This document shows, piece by piece, positions 1 through 4,968 of a DNA stretch of 11,572 nucleotides (position 1 is the first letter of the stretch; each line of letters begins with the position of its first letter). The stretch spans positions 1 to 11,572 of the forward strand of contig CAZAFM010000075.1 of the NCBI GenBank assembly GCA_964484395.1, given 5' to 3'. The notes beneath the pieces are model-generated. The model ran no database searches. It saw nothing but the letters and a program-made list of their open reading frames with translations, and had not been told where the DNA came from. Origin of the DNA: CAZAFM01 sp964484395 (GTDB lineage Bacteria; Campylobacterota; Campylobacteria; Campylobacterales; CAZAFM01). The position numbers and the translations under genes are program-made.

Positions 1-1
1 A

Positions 2-565
2 GAATGGACAAAAAGCTTTATTTACACCATTGTTAAATCTTTGTCAGAATTTAAAAAATACGATGTTCAGATTTTTATAGCAACACACTCTCCATTTCTG
101 CTTTCAGACATTCCAAAAGAGAGTGTGATTTTTTTAGATACAGTTGATAAAACTACTAATAAATACCCACAAATAGATATAAGCAACTTAGATAATGGTA
201 ACTGTATAAATGTAACTAAATATATAGATATAAAAACATTTGGAGAAAACATTCACACTCTTTTAACAGATGCCTTTTTTATGGAAGATGGTCTAATGGG
301 TAAGTTTGCACGCTCAAAGATAGAGGAGATTTTAAAGTTTTGTCGTGAAGTAAAAGGGAGCGGAGATGATATTGAAGCTTATCGTTGCATCTATGATGAT
401 AAGCAAAAATATTTTTGGCATATACAAAGAAGCATAGGTGAAAAATACATCAGCAAAATAGTTGAAAATGAACTGCGAGATGTTGAGCAGATTTTGCTTG
501 ATAAAAATGAGGCTATAGATAGAGAGATAAAACGACTTGAGGCCATAAAAGAGTCTAGAAAATGA
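2..565 (+). CDS. AAA/OLD-type ATPase, C-terminal part (5' end outside window); Septu-like partner
   Basis: Partial gene: the frame is open to the left edge with no stop, and the residues before the first possible start (TTG at 41) already fit the family, so the true start lies outside. What is visible is the last part of an ABC-like AAA ATPase: a hydrophobic strand followed by ATHSPFLLSDIP (about 76-117), the conserved signalling-histidine region of AAA_15/AAA_21/OLD ATPases, then the TFGENIHTLLTDAFFM segment (about 239-283) common in defence-associated ATPases, and a charged, probably coiled-coil C-terminus. The Walker A motif must lie upstream. Its TGA overlaps the ATG of an HNH nuclease gene (ATGA), so the two are translationally coupled. 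ATPase plus HNH is the arrangement of Septu (PtuA-PtuB) and of the effector pair of some retrons. Assignment to Septu itself is inference; the family-level ATPase call is firm. Confidence 0.82.
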   Translation, partial: EWTKSFIYTIVKSLSEFKKYDVQIFIATHSPFLLSDIPKESVIFLDTVDKTTNKYPQIDISNLDNGNCINVTKYIDIKTFGENIHTLLTDAFFMEDGLMGKFARSKIEEILKFCREVKGSGDDIEAYRCIYDDKQKYFWHIQRSIGEKYISKIVENELRDVEQILLDKNEAIDREIKRLEAIKESRK

Positions 566-1482
566 TAAAAATAGAACATAAAAACATAAGTGAATTTGAG
601 TTTAGATATAAAACTAAGTTACTATCAACAAAATATAATGGGGAAACTATAGAAGAAAATTACAATAATTTCCGCAAAAAATACTCTCTAGCATTGCCAC
701 TTCTTGATAAAGTCATTTTTGCAAAACCTGAAGACTTGTGTAATATAGCAAGTAGCATTGATTTTGAGATAAAACCTAAGAGCAATTACAGTGAAATTAA
801 AAAAGAGCTAGCAGGTATTTTTGATTACATAGGTAAATTCCAGCCATTTGTTGCAGAGTTTTTTGAAGAAAATCTAAACCCAAGAGTGTGCTACTACTGC
901 AATATAGATTTTATAAATGTATATGAATCTAGCAAGACAGATAGTAGAAATAAGTTTACTATAGACCACTTTTTTAAGAAATCCGCCTATCCATATTTTG
1001 CGCTATCTCTTTATAACCTAGTGCCTTGCTGTTATGTTTGCAACTCTAAGATAAAAAACTCCATTCCGCTAAATCCAGCCCATAACCCACACTCAAAGGA
1101 TTTTGACTTTGATGAAGTAGTCAAATTCAAACTCTACTTAAATAAAAAATGCGAAACTCTCCATATCAAATCAAAAGATGATATAGAGGTAAAACTAAAA
1201 GAGGATTTTTCTAGTAGATATGATGACTACATCAAAAAAATGCGCCTAAATGAGCGCTACAGTGCACATACTGATATAGTTTTTAGTATGATAGAAAAAG
1301 CAGAGCGATACCCTAAAAGTCGACTAGATGAGCTACATAGTATTACCGGAATAGATAGAGAAACAATAAAAAGGGACATCTTTGACCTAGTAGATGATAG
1401 TGATGATTCATCGCAAAAACCATTTTCTAAGCTCATCAAAGATATAAGTAGGGAGATATCTCTAAATACAGAACTTCACTAG
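562..1482 (+). CDS. HNH endonuclease, PtuB-like partner of the upstream ATPase
   Basis: A 306-residue protein with a zinc-ribbon HNH nuclease core: C110-x2-C113 (CYYC), then D135-H136 in FTIDHFF as the catalytic His region, N152 in YNLVPCC as the central Asn, and the second knuckle C157-x2-C160 (CYVCN). The first ~100 residues and the last ~140, which are Lys/Glu/Asp-rich, have no motif I recognise. The ATG overlaps the ATPase stop by four bases, so the pair is probably made together. In Septu-type systems the ATPase holds or activates the HNH nuclease, which cuts nucleic acid during phage infection; that role is inferred here from neighbour and fold. The protein looks intact. The last residues, SLNTELH, are shared with an unrelated ORF ending at 2522 (see the repeat entries), so the natural C-terminus may have been replaced by a repeat. 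Confidence 0.8.
   Translation: MIKIEHKNISEFEFRYKTKLLSTKYNGETIEENYNNFRKKYSLALPLLDKVIFAKPEDLCNIASSIDFEIKPKSNYSEIKKELAGIFDYIGKFQPFVAEFFEENLNPRVCYYCNIDFINVYESSKTDSRNKFTIDHFFKKSAYPYFALSLYNLVPCCYVCNSKIKNSIPLNPAHNPHSKDFDFDEVVKFKLYLNKKCETLHIKSKDDIEVKLKEDFSSRYDDYIKKMRLNERYSAHTDIVFSMIEKAERYPKSRLDELHSITGIDRETIKRDIFDLVDDSDDSSQKPFSKLIKDISREISLNTELH
1447..1482 (+). repeat. 36-bp repeat, copy A (encodes ...LNTELH-stop)
   Basis: It matches 2487-2522 at 30 of 36 positions, ending exactly at the stop codon (TAG here, TAA there). In both places it is read in the same frame as the last residues of a protein (EISLNTELH here, EIALNTELH there), although the two proteins are otherwise unrelated. An 11-bp piece of it (CTCTAAATACA) recurs at 1530-1540. 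Six bases after the stop is a small dyad, TGCAA-GTTT-TTGCA (1489-1502). Confidence 0.7.
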
Positions 1483-1504
1483 AGAATATGCAAGTTTTTG
1501 CACA

Positions 1505-1519
1505 AAAGTTGAGAACTTT
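1505..1519. promoter_or_regulatory. Perfect dyad AAAGTT-GAG-AACTTT with candidate promoter before the DUF4160-DUF2442 pair
   Basis: A 6-bp perfect inverted repeat with a 3-base spacer sits about 40 bases upstream of the DUF4160 start. It overlaps a candidate -35 (TTGAGA, 1509-1514) that is 17 bases from a -10-like TAAATA (1532-1537). An operator for autoregulation by one of the pair would fit this position. That is inference; short AT-rich dyads also occur by chance. Confidence 0.3.
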
Positions 1520-1556
1520 AGTTAAAATACTCTAAATACAATAACGAGGTTTTAGT

Positions 1557-1784
1557 TTGCCGACACTTTTGATCAAAAATGGCTTCAAGTTTTTCTTTTA
1601 TGCAAACGAACATGAACCAAAGCATATTCATGTTTTAAGAAGTGATGGCTTTGCAAAAGTTGAGCTAAGTAACCTAAGGGTGGTACAGAACTACTTGAAG
1701 CCCAAAGATTTGAAAATAGCTCTAAAAATTATTGAGGAAAATAGAGAAAACTTTGAAAGGATATGGGATGAATGGTTTAGTTAA
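1557..1784 (+). CDS. DUF4160 domain protein (toxin-antitoxin-like pair, first gene)
   Basis: A 75-residue protein matching the DUF4160 family over its whole length: short N-terminal strands, then the hallmark EHEPKHIHV (residues 18-26, compare the family's H-x-P-P-H-[FI]-H-V), strands carrying FAKVEL, and a C-terminal helix ending in WDEWFS. The start is TTG at 1557, supported by the Shine-Dalgarno-like CGAGGT at 1545-1550 and by the position of MP[T]L at the family N-terminus. The 3' end overlaps the start of the DUF2442 gene by 17 bases. DUF4160 and DUF2442 are very often adjacent and are regarded as a toxin-antitoxin-like module. The biochemical function is not established, and I do not assign toxin or antitoxin to either. 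Confidence 0.85.
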   Translation: MPTLLIKNGFKFFFYANEHEPKHIHVLRSDGFAKVELSNLRVVQNYLKPKDLKIALKIIEENRENFERIWDEWFS

Positions 1785-2013
1785 AGGTAAAGAAGTTCAT
1801 TTTGATGAAAACTATCTTCATGTGAAACTCGAGGATAATCGTATCATCTCAACACCAATAGACTGGTATGAGCCACTAAAAAAAGCCACTATCTCAGAGC
1901 TAAAAGACTATAAACTAATTTGCATGGATACGGGCATTGAGTGGGAATCTTTAGACTATCATCTAAGTATAGAAAGTATGCTATTGGCAACTACTGAGAG
2001 TGAAGTTGCTTAA
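1768..2013 (+). CDS. DUF2442 domain protein (toxin-antitoxin-like pair, second gene)
   Basis: An 81-residue protein of the DUF2442 family: N-terminal strands (VHFDENYLHVKLEDNRIIS), the typical TPIDWYEPLKKAT segment, and a C-terminal strand pair with GIEWESLDYHLSIESML, which is the family's characteristic W-x-x-L-D-x-x-[IL]-S motif. The frame extends upstream to a TTG at 1732, but the ATG at 1768 is preferred. It has AAAGGA at 1756-1761 in front of it, and the homologous region begins just after it. The start lies inside the end of the DUF4160 gene, so the two are translated together. The last residues (TTESEVA) are a loose tail. No frameshift or truncation is seen. Confidence 0.83.
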   Translation: MNGLVKGKEVHFDENYLHVKLEDNRIISTPIDWYEPLKKATISELKDYKLICMDTGIEWESLDYHLSIESMLLATTESEVA

Positions 2014-2023
2014 ATAAGCTTAA

Positions 2024-2074
2024 TCACATAACCATCCTAAACCTCTTAGATATGAGAGTTGGGGCGGTTATGCC
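2024..2074. repeat. 51-bp direct repeat, copy 1: displaced copy of the exporter gene's 3' end
   Basis: Identical to 3025-3075 at 50 of 51 positions. Read on the minus strand it contains the stop codon and the last 16 codons of the small ThrE subunit (GITAPTLISKRFRMVM). The one difference (2063 G versus 3064 A) is synonymous, Ala GCC versus GCT. The identity begins exactly at the stop codon and ends abruptly after 2074, where the sequence no longer resembles the exporter. It is therefore a detached gene end. An attachment-site (attL/attR) copy left by an inserted element is the best explanation. Confidence 0.9.
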
Positions 2075-2101
2075 TACCTTTTTATTATCAGAGGTGTTGA
2101 T

Positions 2102-2251
2102 ATGACCAACGCACATCTTGGAATGTGTAATTTTACAAATATGGATATTACTGGAGTAAAGCTTGAAGGTGCAATATTCTGGGAAACAAAACTCAGTGGC
2201 GCAAAACTGCTCAAAAAAGATTGTGAAGCAGCAAAAAAGATGGTGCTATAA
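2102..2251 (+). pseudogene. Pentapeptide-repeat protein fragment
   Basis: From the ATG at 2102 a 49-residue frame carries degenerate five-residue repeats typical of pentapeptide proteins: N-A-H-L-G, C-N-F-T-N, M-D-I-T-G, V-K-L-E-G, A-I-F-W-E, T-K-L-S-G, A-K-L. It ends LLKKDCEAAKKMVL with TAA at 2249-2251. The frame is open upstream to 2024, running straight through the 51-bp repeat with no start codon, so the original N-terminus seems to have been cut away at the repeat junction. After the stop the same frame stays open to 2383, so the TAA could be a nonsense mutation. Pentapeptide proteins form right-handed quadrilateral beta-helices of at least several coils. This one is too short to be a normal member and is most likely a remnant. 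Confidence 0.6.
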
Positions 2252-2330
2252 TGGATAAAAAGACACAATGCTTATAAAACACCCTTTGGAGTTGAGCCAT
2301 TAGAAATGGATAAAATTCAAAAACAAATTA

Positions 2331-2522
2331 ATGATAACCAAAGAAGAAGCGACAAAGATAAAAGAGGTAAACCCAGACTTTGAGATAAAAAGTGAAGGCA
2401 TATACAAGGGGCGTGATCTAAGCGGACTAAATGGCATCCACTTTAGACAAAATAGCCTAAATGGTGAGATGATAGCACTAAGAAGTAGTAAAGAGATAGC
2501 TCTAAATACTGAGCTTCACTAA
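2331..2522 (+). CDS. Hypothetical 63-residue protein ending in LNTELH
   Basis: Not recognised. The ATG at 2331 opens a 63-residue frame: a charged helix-like N-terminus (TKEEATKIKEVNPDFEIK), a middle with GRDLSGLNGIHFRQNSLNG that faintly recalls the end of a pentapeptide or beta-rich protein, and the C-terminus EIALNTELH that it shares with the HNH nuclease. No good Shine-Dalgarno is visible in the AT-rich stretch before it. It overlaps, in a different frame, the read-through extension of the pentapeptide fragment (to 2383). It may therefore be the tail of a larger decayed gene whose upstream part was frameshifted. Whether it is expressed is unclear. Confidence 0.4.
   Translation: MITKEEATKIKEVNPDFEIKSEGIYKGRDLSGLNGIHFRQNSLNGEMIALRSSKEIALNTELH
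2487..2522 (+). repeat. 36-bp repeat, copy B (encodes ...LNTELH-stop)
   Basis: This is the partner of 1447-1482, with 30 of 36 bases identical, the same reading frame and the same position relative to a stop codon. Three bases after the stop begins a hairpin (2525-2544). The stretch from here to the second exporter tail (2523-3024) has the same layout as the stretch after copy A (1483-2023): a two-gene toxin-antitoxin-type module and then the exporter 3' end. Confidence 0.7.
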
Positions 2523-2524
2523 TT

Positions 2525-2544
2525 TCAGGGCTTGCTTGCCCTGA
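2525..2544. other. Hairpin TCAGGGC-TTGCTT-GCCCTGA
   Basis: A perfect 7-bp GC-rich stem with a 6-base loop immediately follows the LNTELH stop. No run of T follows on either strand, so it does not look like a standard intrinsic terminator. It could be a transcript-end hairpin or a structured recombination boundary; the sequence alone does not decide. Confidence 0.5.
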
Positions 2545-2613
2545 TGTAGTACAAAATAGCTCCTTTTTGATTACTATGCCCCTAAGTATAGAGTTTTAAA
2601 CCTCACTAAATAG

Positions 2614-2775
2614 ATACAAGTTGATTTAAAAAAGAGATTTTTAGTTTTAGGTCAAATTGATTCTAAAAACTATACGGCGATAGTAACCTATAGAAAAGAC
2701 TTTACTAGAATCATATCTGTAAGAAGATCAAGGCAAAAGGAGGTACAACTTTATGAAAGCATCAGAGATAGATAA
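2614..2775 (+). pseudogene. brnT: BrnT toxin remnant, C-terminal half only
   Basis: The frame 2614-2775 encodes KKRFLVLGQIDSKNYTAIVTY followed by TRIISVRRSRQKEVQLYE, which matches the second half of BrnT ribonuclease toxins ([ER]F..[IL]G ... V.T.R ... RIIS.R.A..KE...YE). Full-length BrnT has about 90 residues. Here only about 50 remain, there is no start codon in the open frame, and a stop (TAG 2611-2613) sits just before it. Upstream codons in all three frames are broken and do not resemble the BrnT N-terminus that carries part of the active site. The toxin is therefore very likely dead. The stop overlaps the first 23 bases of brnA, the normal brnTA arrangement. The brnA Shine-Dalgarno lies within this remnant, which may be why this part is kept. 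Confidence 0.75.
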
Positions 2776-2998
2776 AAAATTTGATGATAATAAAGAGGAT
2801 ATTTTAGAGCATTTTGATACATCAAAAATCAGAATGATAAATGAAGAGCCAAAAAGAGTAAATATTGATTTTCCAGCTTGGATGGTAGACTCTTTAGACA
2901 GAGAAGCAAAACATATAGGAGTAAGTCGCCAAGCAGTTATCAAAATGTGGCTAGCAGAAAAACTACAGAGTTTAAATCCCAAAATGGCAAGTGTCTAG
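2753..2998 (+). CDS. brnA: BrnA-type antitoxin (CopG/ribbon-helix-helix)
   Basis: An 81-residue intact protein. Residues 1-30 (KASEIDKKFDDNKEDILEHFD) form the acidic N-terminal segment of BrnA antitoxins. Residues 35-71 form a ribbon-helix-helix DNA-binding fold: the strand RVNIDFPAW, helix VDSLDREAKHIG, then VSRQAVIKMWLAEKL. The ATG has a strong Shine-Dalgarno AAAGGAGGT (2736-2744) eight bases upstream, inside the brnT remnant. In complete systems BrnA binds BrnT and represses the brnTA promoter. Here the toxin gene is truncated, so BrnA is an orphan that could still act as a repressor or protect against a related toxin elsewhere (inference). The gene ends 26 bases from the convergent exporter gene, beside the second 51-bp repeat. 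Confidence 0.85.
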   Translation: MKASEIDKKFDDNKEDILEHFDTSKIRMINEEPKRVNIDFPAWMVDSLDREAKHIGVSRQAVIKMWLAEKLQSLNPKMASV

Positions 2999-3024
2999 TA
3001 CATTTTCTAGAGTCAACTAGTGGC

Positions 3025-3075
3025 TCACATAACCATCCTAAACCTCTTAGATATGAGAGTTGGAGCGGTTATGCC
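3025..3075. repeat. 51-bp direct repeat, copy 2: native 3' end of the small ThrE gene
   Basis: This copy is continuous with the intact exporter gene on the minus strand and is thus the original. It begins at the TGA stop (3025-3027 on the plus strand) and covers the last 16 codons. The sequence between the two copies (2075-3024) is 950 bp, and the period is 1001 bp. See 2024-2074. Confidence 0.9.
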
Positions 3076-3492
3076 CGCTGCTATGGCTATTAGTATTAGG
3101 GCGGTTTTGGTGAACTCTGTTGTTATCTCTAGTAGTATTTCTGTACTTGCTGGCTCAGTTGCCATTGAGATGATGCCTATCATGGATTTAAAGGCGTATA
3201 CTCCTGGTACCATAGGTATAGCACCTGTTACTGCAAAAACAGCAGTTGGAGCGTAGTGGTAGCGGTAGAAAAAAAGAGCTAGAAGCCCTACACTAAGAGA
3301 AGCTATAAAGGTAGCTAGTACTATATCCACGCCAAAGCTTTGCAAAACAGACCTTGTAAAAATACCCCCTGCACCGACAACTCCACAGCTAAGAAGTGCT
3401 TTTTTAGGAACATTAAAAAGCACACCAAATCCCATAGCAGCTATCGCACCAAAAAAACTATTTTGCAAGATATGCAAAACAGACTCTATCAC
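3025..3492 (-). CDS. Threonine/serine exporter, small (C-terminal-type, YjjB-like) subunit
   Basis: A 155-residue integral membrane protein of the ThrE_2/DUF3815 family: four or five hydrophobic helices (about residues 10-27, 33-50, 55-76, 84-110, 128-142) with the family signature AIPMVPGVYAF (91-101) and the C-terminus ITAPTLISKRF. It acts in the inner membrane with the larger subunit encoded just upstream. In E. coli the split pair is YjjP/YjjB, and in actinobacteria both halves are fused in ThrE, which exports threonine and serine; the substrate here is inferred. The start is GTG at 3492, with AAGGAG eight bases upstream, and it overlaps the preceding stop (GTGA). The last 51 bases are duplicated at 2024-2074. 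The gene is intact and uses the stop codon inside the repeat. Confidence 0.87.
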   Translation of the reverse strand: MIESVLHILQNSFFGAIAAMGFGVLFNVPKKALLSCGVVGAGGIFTRSVLQSFGVDIVLATFIASLSVGLLALFFYRYHYAPTAVFAVTGAIPMVPGVYAFKSMIGIISMATEPASTEILLEITTEFTKTALILIAIAAGITAPTLISKRFRMVM

Positions 3493-4253
3493 AGCACACT
3501 CCTTACAAAAATAAGCCCAAATGTAATCCCAAAAGCTATAGATAGAGATATAAGTATCCCCATAAATCCCCTAGTAGCGCCCACAACTAGATGACCTTTT
3601 AAGATATCCTCAGCGGAGTTTATGAGCTGCACCCCTGGTATTAGAAAAAGTATAGATGAGGCAAAAACAAGCTTAGGGTCACTGATAAAAAATACACTAA
3701 TACTTGATACTATAGTTGCCACAAAAGCACTTATAAGCGGAATCAAAAGAGCATTAAGTTGTGCTTTTATAAGATAGTGTCTAACCATCATCCCTGCAAA
3801 CGCTGCTACAAAAACAAAAACAATCATAGATAGACTTCCGCCAAAAAGCATGCAAAAAGCAGAGCAAGCAAGAGCAGCTGTAGCAAAGGTTAGCAAATTA
3901 CCATAGTTTCTCTCTTTTTTCTCTATCTCATCAAGCCTTTTTTTGACCTCTTTTGCACTTAAACCCTCATTTAGAGCAACATGCCCTAGCCTGCCTACAC
4001 TTGAGATTACATCATAGTTCACACCCTGTCTGATGACCTTTACTATTTTTGTCCTAAACTCATCTCCGCTTAAGACAGTCAGGATAATAGAGTTATGTGT
4101 GATAACAGATATTAGCTTATCAGCCCCTAGTGAGCCTCCAAGGTTTTGTATAACCTGCTCTACTTTATCAGTCTCAGCCCCATACTGAAGCATCATCCTG
4201 CCTGCTAGAAGTGCTATATCTACAGCCTCTATGAGGTTTTTGTCATTTAGCAC
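3489..4253 (-). CDS. Threonine/serine exporter, large (N-terminal-type, YjjP/DUF1212) subunit
   Basis: A 254-residue protein. Residues 1-115 are a soluble cytoplasmic domain typical of ThrE/DUF1212: ALLAGRMMLQYGAETDKVEQ with the conserved YGAET (24-28), then the strand region ITHNSIILTV and the VNYDVISSVGRLGH segment. Residues 118-250 contain about five membrane helices, including FLIPGVQLINSAEDIL (203-218), the conserved PG-containing helix. Together with the small subunit it should form the exporter. The start is GTG at 4253, lying inside the last 11 bases of bioD, with only a weak AAAGAG upstream; translation may depend on coupling to bioD. No ATG start is available near the conserved N-terminus. 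Why an exporter is cotranscribed with biotin synthesis is not evident from the sequence. Confidence 0.88.
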   Translation of the reverse strand: MLNDKNLIEAVDIALLAGRMMLQYGAETDKVEQVIQNLGGSLGADKLISVITHNSIILTVLSGDEFRTKIVKVIRQGVNYDVISSVGRLGHVALNEGLSAKEVKKRLDEIEKKERNYGNLLTFATAALACSAFCMLFGGSLSMIVFVFVAAFAGMMVRHYLIKAQLNALLIPLISAFVATIVSSISVFFISDPKLVFASSILFLIPGVQLINSAEDILKGHLVVGATRGFMGILISLSIAFGITFGLIFVRSVL

Positions 4254-4890
4254 TACTAACTCTTTTTAGTAGTTCATCTGCTACCTCTTTTATATCTTTT
4301 GGTAGCAAAAAGAGTTTTTTGAAGTGTTCACTAAGATATGGATGCGATATGCTAAAGTAGCTCTCATCAAATAGATTTAATCCAAAAAGAACACTTCCAA
4401 ACCTACTTTCAAGAACACCTAGCGAGAGCAAAAGGTCATTTATACATCCAAGCTTTGAGGTTGAGACCAAAAAGGGAGTAGCACCTAATTCATCTATAAG
4501 ATCTATCATAAAGTAGTCTTTATAAATAGGCACCATCAAGCCCCCTGCACCTTCGATTAAAAGAAGTTCACCATACCCTAAAAGTGCCTCTTTTTTCTTT
4601 TTTATCACTTCCATGTCAATCTCCATATCTTTAGCCACATATGGAGCTGCTGGAAGTGAAAAAGTGTATGCTGTAATATCTTTTGGGGTTAGGTTTTTTA
4701 GATTTAGGTTGTATTTTTTCGCGCACTCTAAGAGCACTAGAGCATCCTCAGGCTCATCTACTACACCTGTCTCTATGGGCTTAAAAGGAGTGACCTTGAT
4801 ACCCTTTTTTCCATATTCATCTATAAGGGCTTTTGCTATGGTTGTTTTGCCAACCTCAGTGTTTGTAGCAGTTATAAAAATAGAATCCAA
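4243..4890 (-). CDS. bioD: Dethiobiotin synthase BioD
   Basis: A 215-residue cytoplasmic enzyme that closes the ureido ring of dethiobiotin from 7,8-diaminopelargonate, CO2 and ATP, the penultimate step of biotin synthesis. Visible motifs are the N-terminal P-loop FITATNTEVGKTT (residues 5-17), the substrate-binding FKPIETG (36-42) with Lys37, FSLPAAPYVA (77-86), and the EGAGGLMVP loop (113-121). Length is normal (about 210-230). The start is TTG at 4890 with TTAGGA a few bases upstream; an in-frame TAG immediately before rules out a longer form. It is the first gene of a minus-strand operon with the two exporter subunits, and no other bio gene is in the window, so the pathway genes must be scattered. 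Confidence 0.92.
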   Translation of the reverse strand: MDSIFITATNTEVGKTTIAKALIDEYGKKGIKVTPFKPIETGVVDEPEDALVLLECAKKYNLNLKNLTPKDITAYTFSLPAAPYVAKDMEIDMEVIKKKKEALLGYGELLLIEGAGGLMVPIYKDYFMIDLIDELGATPFLVSTSKLGCINDLLLSLGVLESRFGSVLFGLNLFDESYFSISHPYLSEHFKKLFLLPKDIKEVADELLKRVSSAK

Positions 4891-4968
4891 ATTTTGTTCC
4901 TAATGAGGGTTTTAAGTTTATTATTACATAATAACCCCTAAAAGATAAAAAAACCTTAAAGGAAGATT
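4891..4968. promoter_or_regulatory. Divergent promoter region between bioD and clpS
   Basis: This 78-bp AT-rich gap must start both transcripts. Overlapping -10-like elements are visible back to back: CATAAT (4927-4932) for clpS and TAATAAT on the minus strand (4920-4926) for bioD. Neither has a convincing -35 box, as is usual for epsilonproteobacterial sigma-70 promoters. AAAGGA (4958-4963) is the clpS ribosome site. No clear operator dyad is seen. Confidence 0.4.

Noticed and set aside
1732..2013. Longer DUF2442 form starting at TTG 1732
   Set aside because: The extra residues read out of frame through the DUF4160 C-terminal helix and are not part of the DUF2442 family. The ATG at 1768 has a good ribosome site.
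2074..2268. Minus-strand 64-codon ORF opposite the pentapeptide fragment
   Set aside because: The opposite strand shows clear pentapeptide periodicity. This frame has no recognisable features and stops at the repeat edge by chance.
1447..2522. Insertion sequence bounded by the LNTELH repeats
   Set aside because: The repeats are direct, not inverted, and no transposase or target-site duplication is seen.
2525..2544. Classical integron attC site at the GC-rich hairpin
   Set aside because: No core sites of the RYYYAAC/GTTRRRY type with the usual spacing are visible and no integron integrase is in the window. A different kind of border remains possible.
2878..3256. Plus-strand ORFs of 71 and 78 codons around the brnA end and the exporter tail
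   Set aside because: They overlap brnA in another frame and the conserved exporter gene in antisense, lack ribosome sites and have no family resemblance. They are shadows of real genes.
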